Origin: Sphagnum compactum
Taxonomy: Eukaryota; Bryophyta; Sphagnopsida; Sphagnales
Assembly (NCBI GenBank): GCA_965153455.1
Contig: OZ234502.1
Location: forward strand, 413,267 to 477,266
DNA length: 64,000 nt
Direction: 5' to 3'
Every line of letters begins with the position of its first letter. Within the stretch, counting starts at the first letter, position 1. Below the pieces are notes generated by a model, which did no database searches, was not told where the DNA came from, and was given only the letters and a program-made list of their open reading frames with translations. A program made the position numbers and the translations under genes. Positions 24,353 to 35,500 of this stretch are shown piece after piece.

Positions 24353-24667
24353 GTTAGAGCATGCCCCATGGTAGCAGTAAAATGCCTCTGTACAGTACTT
24401 TTTGGATGAAGATTTGCAAAAGAAAACACTGTGAAACTGTGCTTAGGGCCTGGAAAAGTGCACATGTTACCAGGACACTCGTAGAGGGTTAGTAGCAGGC
24501 AATGACTATTTCTCATTTGTCAACTACAATAATTGGCCCAGGTGGTGAGAGTGAAATAGTCTCTCACTTTGTACAGTCCATCATTTCAAGTTCATCATGG
24601 GTGGGAATGGGGAAAAATTAACTAAGCAGCGCTCATTGGATGTGCTAATTAACTTGGAGATGCTCTT
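24353..24667. mobile_element. Family B related element, copy 2
   Basis: It is bounded by TTAGAGCATGCCCCATGG and TTGGAGATGCTCTTA, that is, TTA followed by inverted GAGCAT ends. Inside, TATTTCTCATTTGTCAACTACAA and TTGGCCCAGGTGG resemble the interior of the adjacent copy 3. There is no ORF. Confidence 0.6.
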
Positions 24668-25031
24668 ACAGTGCTCAGTATGTGACTCCAGACAGTCAAA
24701 TTTATTGCGAAAAAGTCAAAATGTGCCGGTTTAGCTCAGGAAATCGGTTTTTCTGCACCAAATTAGTGCAGCTTGCCATGGCTGGTAAAAGGCCCAACAC
24801 GCTTATGCACCTCCATAAAAGAGTCTAATAAATTGGACCTGACTGCGGCTCAGTATTTCTCATTGGTTGACCGTAATGATTGGTCCAGGTGGTTTGCTAG
24901 TAGTAGTCGTCACGTATATGCCGTTCCAGTTTCAGTTTTATTGGTGGGGTTGCTAAAATAAAACAGCTAAACTTAGACATTTAATTTTATTATCCATAGT
25001 GACATACTCAGCACCGGTGGAGATGCTCTTA
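24668..25031. mobile_element. Family B related element, copy 3
   Basis: It opens GTGCTCAGTATGTGACTCC, like copy 1, and ends CCGGTGGAGATGCTCTTAG. The interior CAGTATTTCTCATTGGTTGACCG and TTGGTCCAGGTGG is shared with copy 2. The head-to-tail contact with copy 2 suggests insertion next to, or partial duplication of, an earlier copy. Confidence 0.6.
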
Positions 25032-25829
25032 GTGTCCATACTTGGGCATTGAACTAGTAGTATAGTGGCCTAAATACAACACTCCAAACGGAGTCAACCT
25101 TTAAATTACGTGAAATTGAGTTTGGATCTGGACATCCGTGTACTGTAGATGAAGTACATCCATTAAATAGTGTGAATTTGGGTTCTGATCAATGTGTTTT
25201 CACAGCTCCAAACAGTAAATGTGCACACAGTACAAGGACCTCCACATTGGTCTCTTTCTCTCACACATGTACCCTTCGTATCAAGGCTTCATGTAATTTT
25301 TGGTTTTTCTATGCCTGAAGAGGCTTGAAGCACTTCATTTGAAGAATAGTATAAAATTACAGCTTCAAAGAGGTATTAGTTCAAGAGAGAGGGGGGGGAG
25401 TTGAACAAATGTCAAATGTTAAAATGTCTTGGAATGGCTTCATAATAAAGGTCTCAATGAAGAATCACAAGGATTATGTGTCAATAACCGCTCTTAGCAC
25501 TAGTGTTTTTGTTCATGACGAAACTTCGCCATTTTTTGACAAAGAAGTTGGAAAAATTTTGGATTTTTTTTTTTCTTCCTAAGTGCAAATTTGACTAACT
25601 TTTCTAATTTTATGTTAATTTTTTTCAAAATTTTGATTAAAAAATATGGGGGAAAATAAAATAAAAATGACAACACCACTTAGCACTAGCTAGAAGAAGG
25701 GTTTTTCTTTTCCCCTTATTGTTGTTCCGACACCCAGTTGGTTCCTTGGTCATGGCTAACGACCTAATGGGTGTGAGAGTTGTTCATTGGATAAAACTCA
25801 AGAAAGATCATGCATTTTATGTTACCGTA
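25032..25829. other. Intergenic DNA
   Basis: Nothing recognisable beyond short poly-T, poly-G and poly-A runs (for example GGGGGGGG near 25393 and T10 near 25566). Confidence 0.5.
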
Positions 25830-26040
25830 TCCCTTTAAATATCTCTATTCTTTCATGATGTTTGCCGTCATATAATTTTGTCAAGTATTTCTTAAATATT
25901 TATATTCATTCAGGATGTTTGCTCTTAAATATCTCTATTCTTTCATGATGTTGGCCGTTGTATAATTTTGTCAAGTATTTCTTAAATATTTATATTCGTT
26001 CAGGATGTTTGCGGTTGTATAATTTTGTCAAGTATTTAAT
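25830..26040. repeat. Tandem repeat of about 90 bp made of two related halves
   Basis: TTAAATATCTCTATTCTTTC then ATGATGTT.GCCGT and ATAATTTTGTCAAGTATTTC alternate with TTAAATATTTATATTC.TTC and AGGATGTTTGC. There are two full double units plus a partial one. Confidence 0.8.
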
Positions 26041-27349
26041 GGTACAATATTCACTCACAATCCTTTTGTTGTTGTTGCCATGTTGTGCACTAACTTATGT
26101 GGGCCCTTTCTTTTGGAACCTAAGTTTTTGAACATTTGTTTTTGGCTTTACTTGTATATATTTTTTCTTTTTCTTTTCTTGCGGTAGGTAGGTACCAATG
26201 GTCCTTTTTACCCATAAGTATGACACTCCATATAAAATAAATAAATTATTCCATACAATTGCGCACATTTTACAACAACGGGTTCCATGTACCCATCAAT
26301 ATGACACTCCCATATGCAATGACTTATTTCATAAGTTTGCAACTTATTTTACCCTAGTTCCTTGTACCATCCACTCTAGTCGGCACCCTTTTGCAGCCCC
26401 AAAAAGTTGGCCGTGCTATAGCCACTTCTGACCATTTGTCTCAGAGCACTCACATGGCCATATTAAAGCACCCCTAAGGAAAGACACACCCCACCCCTCC
26501 CCCGGGCAGAAATAATGGGTTGGGCAAAGCTTTGAAGGGAGGGGTTGGGAGGCGCATGGTAAAGATGTTCAGAGTATGTATGTATGAACTATGAACCCTA
26601 ATTGGGATTGCTTTGCTGGTTCATCTGGTAACCCTAGGCATTTTCGGGTTGCGGTTGCAAAGAGATGGCTTAGGAACAATGTCGTTTTGGGTGTTTTTCA
26701 GTTGTTAGGTGAAACTTACATGACATTTAAGTAGCAAAGTGGAAGAAGATAATAGAGTAAATGACCAATCTCATAAGTGATTGCATATGCATATTTGTAT
26801 GTACAAAAGCTTAGAGTTCAAAACGTGAGAAAACAAATATTCCAATTGCAACAAAGGTCTCTTTAATACTCATCGTATAGGGAATTAGCCAAACAGAAAG
26901 ACCCAATAAAACTCTTAATATTTGTGAGAAATGGTTCAAATTGACACCCAAATTGACACACCCCAAGTGTTTAGGGTTAAAGCTAACCCACCATAGAAGC
27001 TCAAGAGTTAAAAAAAGTTTTCATACTTCCAATTATGTTTGTGGCTTCACAACCCCAAAAAAAAAAGGAAAAAAAACATGTTATGAGTTATGACAACATT
27101 AACAGTGCAAATTGTACATAATCATCTCATTAAGGCTAAAGGCTTTGAGTTCTAAACCATATTCGAAGGAGTTCAAGTATAAGTTTGGACTCTCAATTTC
27201 CTTTGTTTGAACTGCCTTATGAAAAGCCCTTAAGGTTTTTTTTTTTCCTTTCCCACTAAATAACACACATTGCAATCATCAAGTGCATTCCATGCACTTC
27301 AAGTATGGACATTTGGTAGAGAGGCAAAATCTATTTGCCATGGATGTAT
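26041..27349. other. Intergenic DNA
   Basis: AT-rich. A direct repeat of TACCCATAAGTATGACACTCC and TACCCATCAATATGACACTCC occurs near 26208 and 26291. No gene is supported. Confidence 0.5.
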
Positions 27350-27610
27350 TTTCTCTAACCATGCTCGTTAGCTATGTACTATGTTCTAAACATCCACATG
27401 TATTTACCTACTTGTTAACCTAAGTACCTTATCTAATTACATAGTAACCATATACGTTCTCTAACCATGGTTGTTTAACCATGGTTGTTAGCTATGTATT
27501 AAGTTCTAAACATCCCCATGTATCTATCTACCTACCTGTTAACCCAAGCGCCTTATCTAATTACATAGTAACCATGTATGTTCTCTAACCATGGTTCATA
27601 GCTATGCATT
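27350..27610. repeat. Two to three tandem units of about 120 bp
   Basis: GTTAGCTATGTA(C/T)TA.GTTCTAAACATCC and TTATCTAATTACATAGTAACCAT followed by GTTCTCTAACCATGG recur near 27366, 27486 and partly 27600. The units are well conserved. Confidence 0.8.
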
Positions 27611-28606
27611 AAGTTCTAACATGGTAGGTTACCAAGGCAGTAACCCAGTTGTGGTTGCATCCATAACTCAATGATAATGGGATTGCAATCGATGGTGCAC
27701 TGGTGGGTGCTGGGTTGGGATGGATGATATTTGGACAGAGATTATCATCCATTTGGTACTTATTGTGGCATATATAATATTTAGCATTAATACACACCAA
27801 TTATCAATTCACTTGATTATTATTTTTTTAGTAATAACCATCGGTTATGCATATGTGTCAATTCTCAAATACCTACCTTGAGAACCTTCAGTTTGCCTGG
27901 GTAGAGTAGTTATAGGGTTTTTTTTGGATTTTTTTTGTTTTTAATTTTATGTAATTATTATTAATTTTTAATTTTCTGTTTTTTCAAATTTTTAAAAAAA
28001 ATTTAAAAGGTTTTAGGATTGATGACCAACTTGGATGAAAATCTAATCATCCAAGTAGGTTATTAACACTTGAAAATTGAATACTCAGATGCTAGGTCAT
28101 TGATGGATTTCAAAGGAAAATAATAACCGAGTTGATAACCGGGTGTTTTCTCAATAACTGACCGGCGGCCAACATTGGTTGGTTCTTATGGACCAAAGAG
28201 GGTTGGGGGCCGGGTACCCATCCAATGTCCGTCCGTCTCCAGTCTCTTCTCCATCTACAGAGTCGGTTTTCGAGTAGGTAAGTGCTGTATGTCGGACTTG
28301 GTAATAATTACTCAAAAAAAAAAGGGACGGAGATTGCTTTTCATTCCGTGGAAACCGAAAGTTTTATGTATGTACCTCATGGGGTCACACAATTTACAAG
28401 GGAGGGGGGTTGACCCCACCGTTCGAACAAAATTTATTAATATTATTTCAGTTGTTTCAGTTCCTTCTGGTTTCGGAACCAGACGAACAAGGCTGGTTTT
28501 GTTTCGGTGCCTTCTGGTTCTGACCGGGACCCGTTTCGGTTCCTTCGGGTTCTGATCCGAACCAGACTAAGGAATGAACAAGACCGTCACAGTTCACCGA
28601 ACCCCC

Positions 28607-29578
28607 ATGCTGGAATCCAAACCGTGCAACCAAGCTGTTGCAAGAACCAGAACCCTTTGTTGCAGGCTTCCGAACCGTGCAACCAAGCTGTTGCTAGAAC
28701 CCGAACCCTTTGTTGCAGGCTTCCAAACCGTGCAACCAAGCTGTTGCTAGAACCCGAACCCTTTGTTGCAGGCTTCCAAACCGTGCAACCAAGCTGTTGC
28801 TAGAACCCGAACCCTTTGTTGCAGGCTTCCGAACCGTGCAACCAAGCTGTTGCTAGAACCCGAACCCTTTGTTGCAGGGCTTCCGAACCGTGCAACCAAG
28901 CTCTTGCAAGAACCAGAACCCTTTGTTGCAGGGCTTCCCAACCGTGCAACCAAGCTCTTGCAAGAACCAGAACCCTTTGTTGCAGGGCTTCCAAACCGTG
29001 CAACCAAGCTCTTGCAAGAACCAGAACCCTTTGTTGCAGGGCTTCCAAACCGTGCAACCAAGCTCTTGCAAGAACCAGAACCCTTTGTTGCAGGGCTTCC
29101 AAACCGTGCAACCAAGCTCTTGCAAGAACCAGAACCCTTTGTTGCAGGGCTTCCAAACCGTGCAACCAAGCTCTTGCCAGAACCAGAACTCTTTGTTGCA
29201 GGGCTTCCAAACCGTGCAACCAAGCTCTTGCAAGAACCAGAACCCTTTGTTGCAGGCTTCCAAACCGTGCAACCAAGCTCTTGCAAGAACCAGAACTCTT
29301 TGTTGCAGGCTTCCCAACCGTGCAACCAAGCTCTTGCAAGGACCAGAACCCTTTGTTGCAGGGCATCCAAACCGTGCAACCAAGCCATTGCAAGAACCAG
29401 AACCCTTTGTTGCAGGCATCCAAACCGTGCAACCAAGCCGTTGCAAGAACCGGAACCCTGTGTTGCAGGCATCCAAACCGTGCAACCAAGCTCTTGCAAG
29501 AACCAGAACCCTTTGTTGCAGGGCATCCAAACCGTGCAACCAAGCTCTTGCAATGACCAGAACCCTTTGTTGCAGGCT
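28607..29578. repeat. Minisatellite, about 18 units of 53-54 bp
   Basis: The unit carries AACCGTGCAACCAAGC, then TCTTGCAAGAACCAGAACCC and TTTGTTGCAGGGCTTCC. Units with GCTGTTGC (first five) and GCTCTTGC (most others) form two sub-blocks, and the last few have GCATCC in place of GCTTCC. The unit is 53 or 54 bp depending on GGC or GGGC. The regular period keeps several frames open on both strands for 245-302 codons, but the peptides are pure 18-residue repeats. TCTTGCAAGA inside the unit is a 10-bp palindrome. Confidence 0.95.
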
Positions 29579-30107
29579 TTTTTTGAGCACAAATCTCTTA
29601 TTCTAAGCCAACAACAAGTACTGCTTTTGCAGAAAGGCAAAAGGCAGGTCCTCCTTTGTTTTGTACCCTAGTCAGGTGATCTGCTACACTAGAGTCCAAG
29701 GGCAGTTTCAACACATGATGTCAGTCCAATAACTAAATTAATTTCAAAGTTTCCATGTTTTTAAATGATAAATTATTCCCGAATATTCCCAAAATATTCC
29801 CTGGTTTGGTCACCCAATGTTGTTCTTTTGAGGAAGAATTATTATTATTATTATTATTATTTTATTTTATTTTTTTAAATTTCAGAATTCTAACATTTTT
29901 TTTAAACAAATAATATAATTAGTTTTGTCAAAGCTGCCAAGGTACTACTATGATTGTACAACACTCTGTGATGATACACCATGTCTTATAATAATAAGAA
30001 GTTGTGTGTGATTTAGATGGAACTGGACCTGAGTTTTTTTCACAGCCCCAGAGCAAAGCTTGGAATTGTTTTTGAAAACACCAAAACAAGGGGGTGTGTG
30101 TGTGTGT
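29579..30107. other. Intergenic DNA with ATT microsatellite
   Basis: An ATT run is at about 29838-29864, and a GT run at about 30093-30107 directly abuts family A copy 4. No gene is seen. Confidence 0.6.
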
Positions 30108-30417
30108 CACACTGTGGCCTTGCCATTTACATTAAAAAGTATATTCTTAAGGCAAAAGAAGAATTATGGAAATTCCAAATATTTCACCATGTAAAAATAT
30201 AAATCTTCAGAAAAATCCTCTCAAAGAAACCAAAATCCTTCAAGATATCATAACTCTATAATTAAATCTCAAGTTTTTTCAACACAAGCCCAAAATATCA
30301 CCTTTCAAAAATCCTTGTTTAAAAATAAACCTACTTTCTAGGGGCCAAAATCCCGTAAGCTACTATACTCTATGATAAATCTAAACACAATATCCTTCCC
30401 TTGGTAGGCAAGGCCAA
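30108..30417 (+). mobile_element. Dispersed element, family A copy 4 (near complete)
   Basis: It starts CACACTGTGGCCTTGCC and ends GGTAGGCAAGGCCAAC; the ends are inverted repeats of the core GGCCTTGCC. The interior blocks are in the same order as in copies 1, 5 and 6. At about 310 bp and with no ORF, it fits a nonautonomous terminal-inverted-repeat element. Confidence 0.8.
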
Positions 30418-30639
30418 CAATGGATATTGCTAGTGCTGATGATTTTAATTAGTCTGATATGTATGTATATTATTACTGACTAGTGGATTCAGGCTAATAT
30501 TTTTTGGGGGGTGGGGAGGTAATTTTTTTCCTTCAAAAGGCCATTTTATGGGAGTCGAAAACTAGGGAGGGACCAAAAACTGGGGACCAAAAAAGAGACG
30601 ACCACTGTTGTTGGAATTTGCCAGAGCTGAATACAACCC

Positions 30640-30790
30640 GGAATGTCTTGTGCCGCGCGGTCGTTCGAGGCCCGCCCGACCTCGCGCACGCTCGCTCGCT
30701 CTCTCTCGCTCTCGGACTGCAGCTCCTCTTGCTTGCTTCCGATGTACCCTCGCTCGCTCGCTCGCTCGCTGGCGGATTTCCTGCTGGCAG
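30640..30790 (+). promoter_or_regulatory. GC-rich CTCG-repeat patch upstream of the coiled-coil gene
   Basis: CGCGCGGTCGTTCG, many CTCGCTCG repeats and GATCGATCGAGCGCGC form the most GC-rich patch of the plus-strand region, 650-800 bp before the ATG at 31445. From here to the ATG the sequence is balanced and leader-like. A promoter or leader start is inferred; no TATA box is evident. Confidence 0.35.
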
Positions 30791-31444
30791 ATCGATCGAG
30801 CGCGCATTCTTAATATTGGATTGGCTGATTAGTCGATAATAATTTTTCTGCAAAGTTTTTTTTCTGTTTCAGAAGTGTCGCTTGAATCGAATGCTTTTTT
30901 TGTTGGCCGATTTTCTAGAGTTCAGAAGATTGCGTGCCGTGCAGCTAGCTGTGGCGGTGGTTGCAGCAGGAGGCCGGATGATCAGTTCTCGTGGGAAGTT
31001 GCAGCCTGGAGTGATGATAGATAGATACATAGACTTTGTCGTTCGTTGTTGTTGAAGAATGGGTTGCTGTTGTAGCAAGCAGCAGATCATAGACAGACGA
31101 GTGAGTGTTGCATGTGGAGTTTCAGATTGGGTGCAGCTGTGCAGATGGGGCTAGTTGCCGGAAACCCTCGACTCACATGAGCTCAAGGAAGCTGCTGTTC
31201 TGGGAGTACACATTGTTGTTGTTGATGAGGGAGGTGGAAGTGCACTTGAATGCTTGTTGTTGTAGCAACTAGATTAATATAGTGGAAGAACAAGCGCGCT
31301 GCAGCATTTTTATTGAGCTGTGGAAGGAAGGATTTTTAGCTGCTAGTGATCATGATCAGTACTACTAGTCCTGATCTCTCATGTGATCTGCAGTAAGCAA
31401 GCTTTGTAACAGTTCGCGACGTAGCTGCTGCGATCTCTGGTAGA

Positions 31445-32677
31445 ATGCAGGAGAGTAGTTCGGAGGAGTACTTAGTACTGGAGGGTGTGCAGGAGCTGCC
31501 GTTGCCAAAGGAGCTCATGGGTTTGGAGATCCCGCGAGATCTTGCTGCACTGGGCTACGATTTTCCGGAAGAAGAAGAAGAAGATATGAGGAGCAGGGCC
31601 CATGAGCTTGACCTTGAAGAAGCTGAAGCTCAGCAGCAGCAGCAGCGCCGGGCTGCGGAACAGTCGTCTGCAGCAGTGGACGCGGCTGATCAAGTGTCGG
31701 AAATCAAGCGTGTGACATATTGGCAGAAGCAGTTTAGAATCCCGGCTCGCGAGCAGCAAGATCAAGTCGAGGATGTAGCTCCTGAGAGCTTGAAGACGAC
31801 TAGTGTTGTAGCTGAAGAGGCACTAGTGCTCACAGATGCGACCTCTTCGGCGGCCGTGTCCTCGAAGCTGCTACTGCCACGGTCTCTTGGCAGCGCAACA
31901 GATGAGAGGAAAATGCTAGAGCTGGAGATGGACGACATACGCAAGAAGAACAAGCTCCTGGAGGCAGCGATGACGGCGCAAGCAATGGACATGGAGGCAA
32001 TGAAGCAGGAATTTCAAGAGAGGGAGAACGATCTCCTGGACAAGATCGAGTGTTTGGAACTGGCGAACGAGCAACTGCTAGCAGGAGGCGAGAACTCAGG
32101 CATGATGGAACAGCTCCAGATGGAGCTCACCCGGCTACAGAAGCAAAACACCTTGCTAGCACAACGAGAACGCGAGCTCCAGTTTCAGCTCAGCACAAAG
32201 GACATGCTACAGAAAGAAGTTCATCATCTCCAAGAGCTCAACGAGCAGTTGCTGCATACAAGATTAGTACCAGAGGAAGCAGAAACAGAAGCGGAGAGCA
32301 GCAAGATGCTGGAGAGGATTGTCACGCTGGAAACTGAATTGGCAGAAGCCATGGAGGTCAACAATCTGTACAGATCGCAGCTACAAACCGCAGTGAAAAG
32401 CACCACCACCACCACCACCACCACCACCACTGCAGGCAATGATCATCTTGTTGATGCGCGGGAGGAGCTCTTGCAACAGTTCAAGTTGCAAGTGAAGGAA
32501 CAAGCATCAGAGCTCCAGGAGATTCGTGACCGCTTCTACCTCATGAGCATTCGACTGGCAGAGACTGAAGCCCAACACGAAGAAACTCTGATGAAGATGA
32601 AAAGACTACAAAATCCGCCGAGTGTTCATCTCCCACGAAAGTCTTTCAGCATCAGCTCCGGCTTCAAACTTCTGTAG
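31445..32677 (+). CDS. Coiled-coil protein of unknown function
   Basis: A single-exon protein of 410 residues whose function I cannot name. Residues 1-110 are acidic (PEEEEED at 41-47) with a short Gln run (63-67). Long heptad-rich coiled coil runs at about 153-212, 218-272 and 284-317, followed by a Thr run (about 320-329, encoded by an ACC microsatellite) and a final coiled coil 333-390. The end is basic and Ser-rich (PRKSFSISSGFKLL). The segment SELQEIRDRFYLMSIRLAE at 355-373 recalls the C-terminal coiled coil of plant NT-C2 domain proteins such as those of Arabidopsis At1g63300 and At5g41140, but no C2 domain is present here; that likeness is from memory and weak. Start choice: first ATG of the open frame, after a long balanced leader. 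No signal peptide or membrane segment. Other possibilities are a cytoskeletal or membrane-tether coiled coil such as CHUP1-like proteins. Confidence 0.75.
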   Translation: MQESSSEEYLVLEGVQELPLPKELMGLEIPRDLAALGYDFPEEEEEDMRSRAHELDLEEAEAQQQQQRRAAEQSSAAVDAADQVSEIKRVTYWQKQFRIPAREQQDQVEDVAPESLKTTSVVAEEALVLTDATSSAAVSSKLLLPRSLGSATDERKMLELEMDDIRKKNKLLEAAMTAQAMDMEAMKQEFQERENDLLDKIECLELANEQLLAGGENSGMMEQLQMELTRLQKQNTLLAQRERELQFQLSTKDMLQKEVHHLQELNEQLLHTRLVPEEAETEAESSKMLERIVTLETELAEAMEVNNLYRSQLQTAVKSTTTTTTTTTTAGNDHLVDAREELLQQFKLQVKEQASELQEIRDRFYLMSIRLAETEAQHEETLMKMKRLQNPPSVHLPRKSFSISSGFKLL

Positions 32678-33471
32678 AAAAACCAGAAAACTGAACTCCT
32701 TGTCTGTGTTTTTTCCCTCTCAGATCGTCTCCAATCCAGTTCTTTTTCCCATCACCCAACAATTTTTTCCTGCAACAACAAAACATTTCGATGCAGATGA
32801 TTGCATTTCTTCTTTCTGCATCCCCACCGGCCCGAGTTTCTTCTTCTGCAATTCAGGCACCAAACTGTTGCATTCTTGAAACCCTAATTTTCCGGTTCTT
32901 CTTCATTAACGTCGATCTACAAGTCTTCTTAGCATCGATTCTTTTTCTTCTTCTTCGCAATGTAAGAAGTGGGTACACTGGATTTTGAGACTGCACCAGC
33001 GGCTGATCCGAATTGTCGAGCTTTGGCGGAAAATTTCTCGACGTTTCTCGAAAAAGATTTCCGGAGGTGATTTGCTTCCTTGCTTCCTTTCTCGACTCTC
33101 GCGCTTCCTTCTCGACTCGAGGCATGTACGTATTCTTTTCGTATACGTTCACGTAGATACACCTATGTATCTCACATTGTACTCGTATGTGTTTACGCGT
33201 ATGTACATGTACATCTCGTATACGTATGATTATCGCATAAGAACTCATATGCATGCATCTATGAATGTATTCTTATGTATGTATTTATGTATTCTCTTAT
33301 TGTGTACAAAGCAAGCATTTTGCTTCTGTATGGACAACAAGCATGCTAATTATGTTGGTTTATTTTTGGAGTGGGAATTTTTTTTTCCCCTTCAAAAATT
33401 GATTGATTCTTTTCTTCTTCTTCTCGAGTCTCTCGAGGTTTATAAGTTGTCTTTGATTACATACAAGGTGT
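32678..33471 (+). other. Probable 3' UTR and flank of the coiled-coil gene
   Basis: T/C-rich sequence with several TTCTTCTTC runs is followed by an ATGTATGTA-rich patch (about 33120-33300). Short frames on both strands have no family signal. Confidence 0.4.
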
Positions 33472-33911
33472 GGAGTCCAATTGGAAGTGATCTTAGGGTT
33501 TCGTAATCATGAAATTTGCAAAACCCACCTTGAAGTCCAATTGGATACGTTTTAGGGTTTTGTAATCATGAAATTTGCAAAACCCACCTTGAAGTCCAAT
33601 TGGATACGTTTTAGGGTTTTGTAATCATGAAATTTGCAAAACCCACCTTGAAGTCCAATTGGATGCTATTTTAGGGTTTTGTAATCATGAATTTGCAAAT
33701 CCCACCTTGAAGTCCAATTGGATGCGATCTTAGGGTTTGTAATCATGAAATTTGCAAAACCCACCTTGAAGTCCAATTGGATGTGATTTTGGGGTTTGGT
33801 AATCATGAAATTTGCAAAACCCACCTTGAAGTCCAATTGGATGCGATTTTAGGGTTTTGTAATCATGAAATTCGCAAAACCCACCTTGAAGTCCAATTGG
33901 ATGCGATTTTA
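33472..33911. repeat. Tandem array, 7 units and a part unit of about 59-60 bp
   Basis: Each unit contains GAAGTCCAATTGGATGCGAT, TTTAGGGTTTTGTAATCATG and AAATTTGCAAAACCCACCTT. Units begin at about 33472, 33531, 33590, 33650, 33709, 33768 and 33828, with a partial unit at 33887. They are highly similar, so the array is recent or homogenised. Confidence 0.95.
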
Positions 33912-35019
33912 TGCAAAACCCTAAAATCACAAAACTCATGAGAATGGTGTGCACTAGAAAAGCATCAACACTTTTGTGCAATTGTTGGTGATGAAGAGAC
34001 CCATGAGAATTCTCAAGTGCACTACCATAAAGTCATGAAATTTTTGCACCCAAGAATCATGACTATTTCTGCTATGCCATACATAGTATCAAAACTAACC
34101 ATGTCACACCTACAAAAGGATTTCCAAACCAATTTAAACCTACCCCAAAAACATTAATATTTTGCAATAAATACAATGTTTGTGCTGAAATATCCTGAAT
34201 TTTGCTGCTAGAAATGCAGGAAACTCTTATAGTTTGAAATTTGAGAGGGGCCTAGAATTAGAAAACTTCAAACAAATTAAAACTTCTAAAGCTTTAACAC
34301 TCTCCAAACTAATAAATGTTCCAACTAGGAAATGGATTCCACCAACAAAATAAAAACCTACAGCCAAAACAATAAAATAATAAATAAAACATACAAAAAT
34401 GTAATCTTTCGCAATAAATACCTCACACAACTTTTGCCACAAGAGAACCATGAATGATATTAAACTTACAAAACTCATGAATTTTGCACTTAAAAAGCAT
34501 TTTATGGGGACCTTAAACTAGAAAACCAAGGCAATCAAGTTCCAGTGATTTTGTTTTATAGATTGTATGATCCTCGATGTTGGACAATTCCAAAGACATT
34601 TTTTGTTGTCCGTGGACACTTCAAAGATGATTTTAGAGACAATTACCTCATTTCCAAGTCCAACTACTTCCCTCTTTTTCTCTACTCACCTCACCAATAT
34701 GGATATGAAAAGACAAATTAATATGTGTCTTTTTATGTCCATGATAGTTATATTGATTCAAATTGAATTTGACAATTGACATAAATAATGATGAATTATT
34801 GAAAAACCGTATGCATTTGAATTGGTATTTGCTGTGCGGATGAAAGCAATATCTTCTTCATATAACTTTTGTTTGTTGAAGGGCAAAAGAAGAATTGGGG
34901 AAAACCACTAAGCAACAAAAAAGGCTGAAAAGGAGAATAAACAAATCAAGTTTCCAAAGAAGAAGAAAACATTTATAAAAAATCCCAGCAAAAATTTAGG
35001 GTTTCTGAAATCGTCAAAT
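33912..35019. other. AT-rich intergenic DNA
   Basis: No gene or clear repeat. It includes short frames with only AT-biased codons. Confidence 0.5.
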
Positions 35020-35120
35020 TTTCATACAATAGGTTCCAGCATGTCACAACAATCTGGCAGGATTCTTAATTTTTTTTTCTACTTTCCTCTCCGACCAATA
35101 GCCAAATTTGGCTGATTCCT
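35020..35120 (-). repeat. Dispersed repeat with AGCCAAATTTGGCT palindrome, copy 1
   Basis: Read on the minus strand it gives AGCCAAATTTGGCTATTGG, then GGAAAGTAGAAAAAA, then CTGGAACCTATTGTA. The same order occurs on the plus strand at 44318-44420. Confidence 0.6.
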
Positions 35121-35177
35121 CTTATGGATGATTGCCAGAGGTAGCTACAGCACAAAATTGAAAACAAGGGGTGTGTG

Positions 35178-35500
35178 AGACTGTGGCCTTGCCATTTATG
35201 TTAAAAAGTATCTTAAGGCAAAACAAGAATGATGGAAATTCAAATATTTCACCACGCAAAAAATATAATCTTCAAAAGAATCCTCTAAAAGAAACCAAAA
35301 TCCTTCAAGAGATCATAACTCTATAATAACTAATCTCAACTTTCAACACAATAGCCAAAATGTCATCTTTCAAAAATCCTCATATAAAAATAGACCTATT
35401 ATTATTATTACCTAGTATGGTGCCAAAATGCCTTAAGCTACTATCCTCTATAATGAATCTAAACACAACAATATCCTTAAGGGCCTTGGTAGCCAAGCCC
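35178..35500 (+). mobile_element. Dispersed element, family A copy 5
   Basis: It runs from GACTGTGGCCTTGCCATTT to CCTTGGTAGCCAAGCCC. All interior blocks are present, with small indels, including an extra AGAGATCATAACTC and an expanded ATT triplet. The 3' inverted end is damaged (GCCAAGCCC instead of GGCAAGGCC). Confidence 0.8.

Noticed and set aside
24724-24790. tRNA-like GCCGGTTTAGCTCAGG
   Set aside because: It resembles a tRNA D-arm or box A, but no anticodon stem, T-arm or box B follows, and it lies within a family B element.
28747-29671. Open frames of about 245-302 codons on both strands
   Set aside because: All are within the 54-bp minisatellite; a period divisible by three keeps frames open and the peptides are pure repeats with no match.
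31472-31992. Minus-strand frames of 76-97 codons
   Set aside because: Antisense shadows of the coiled-coil gene.
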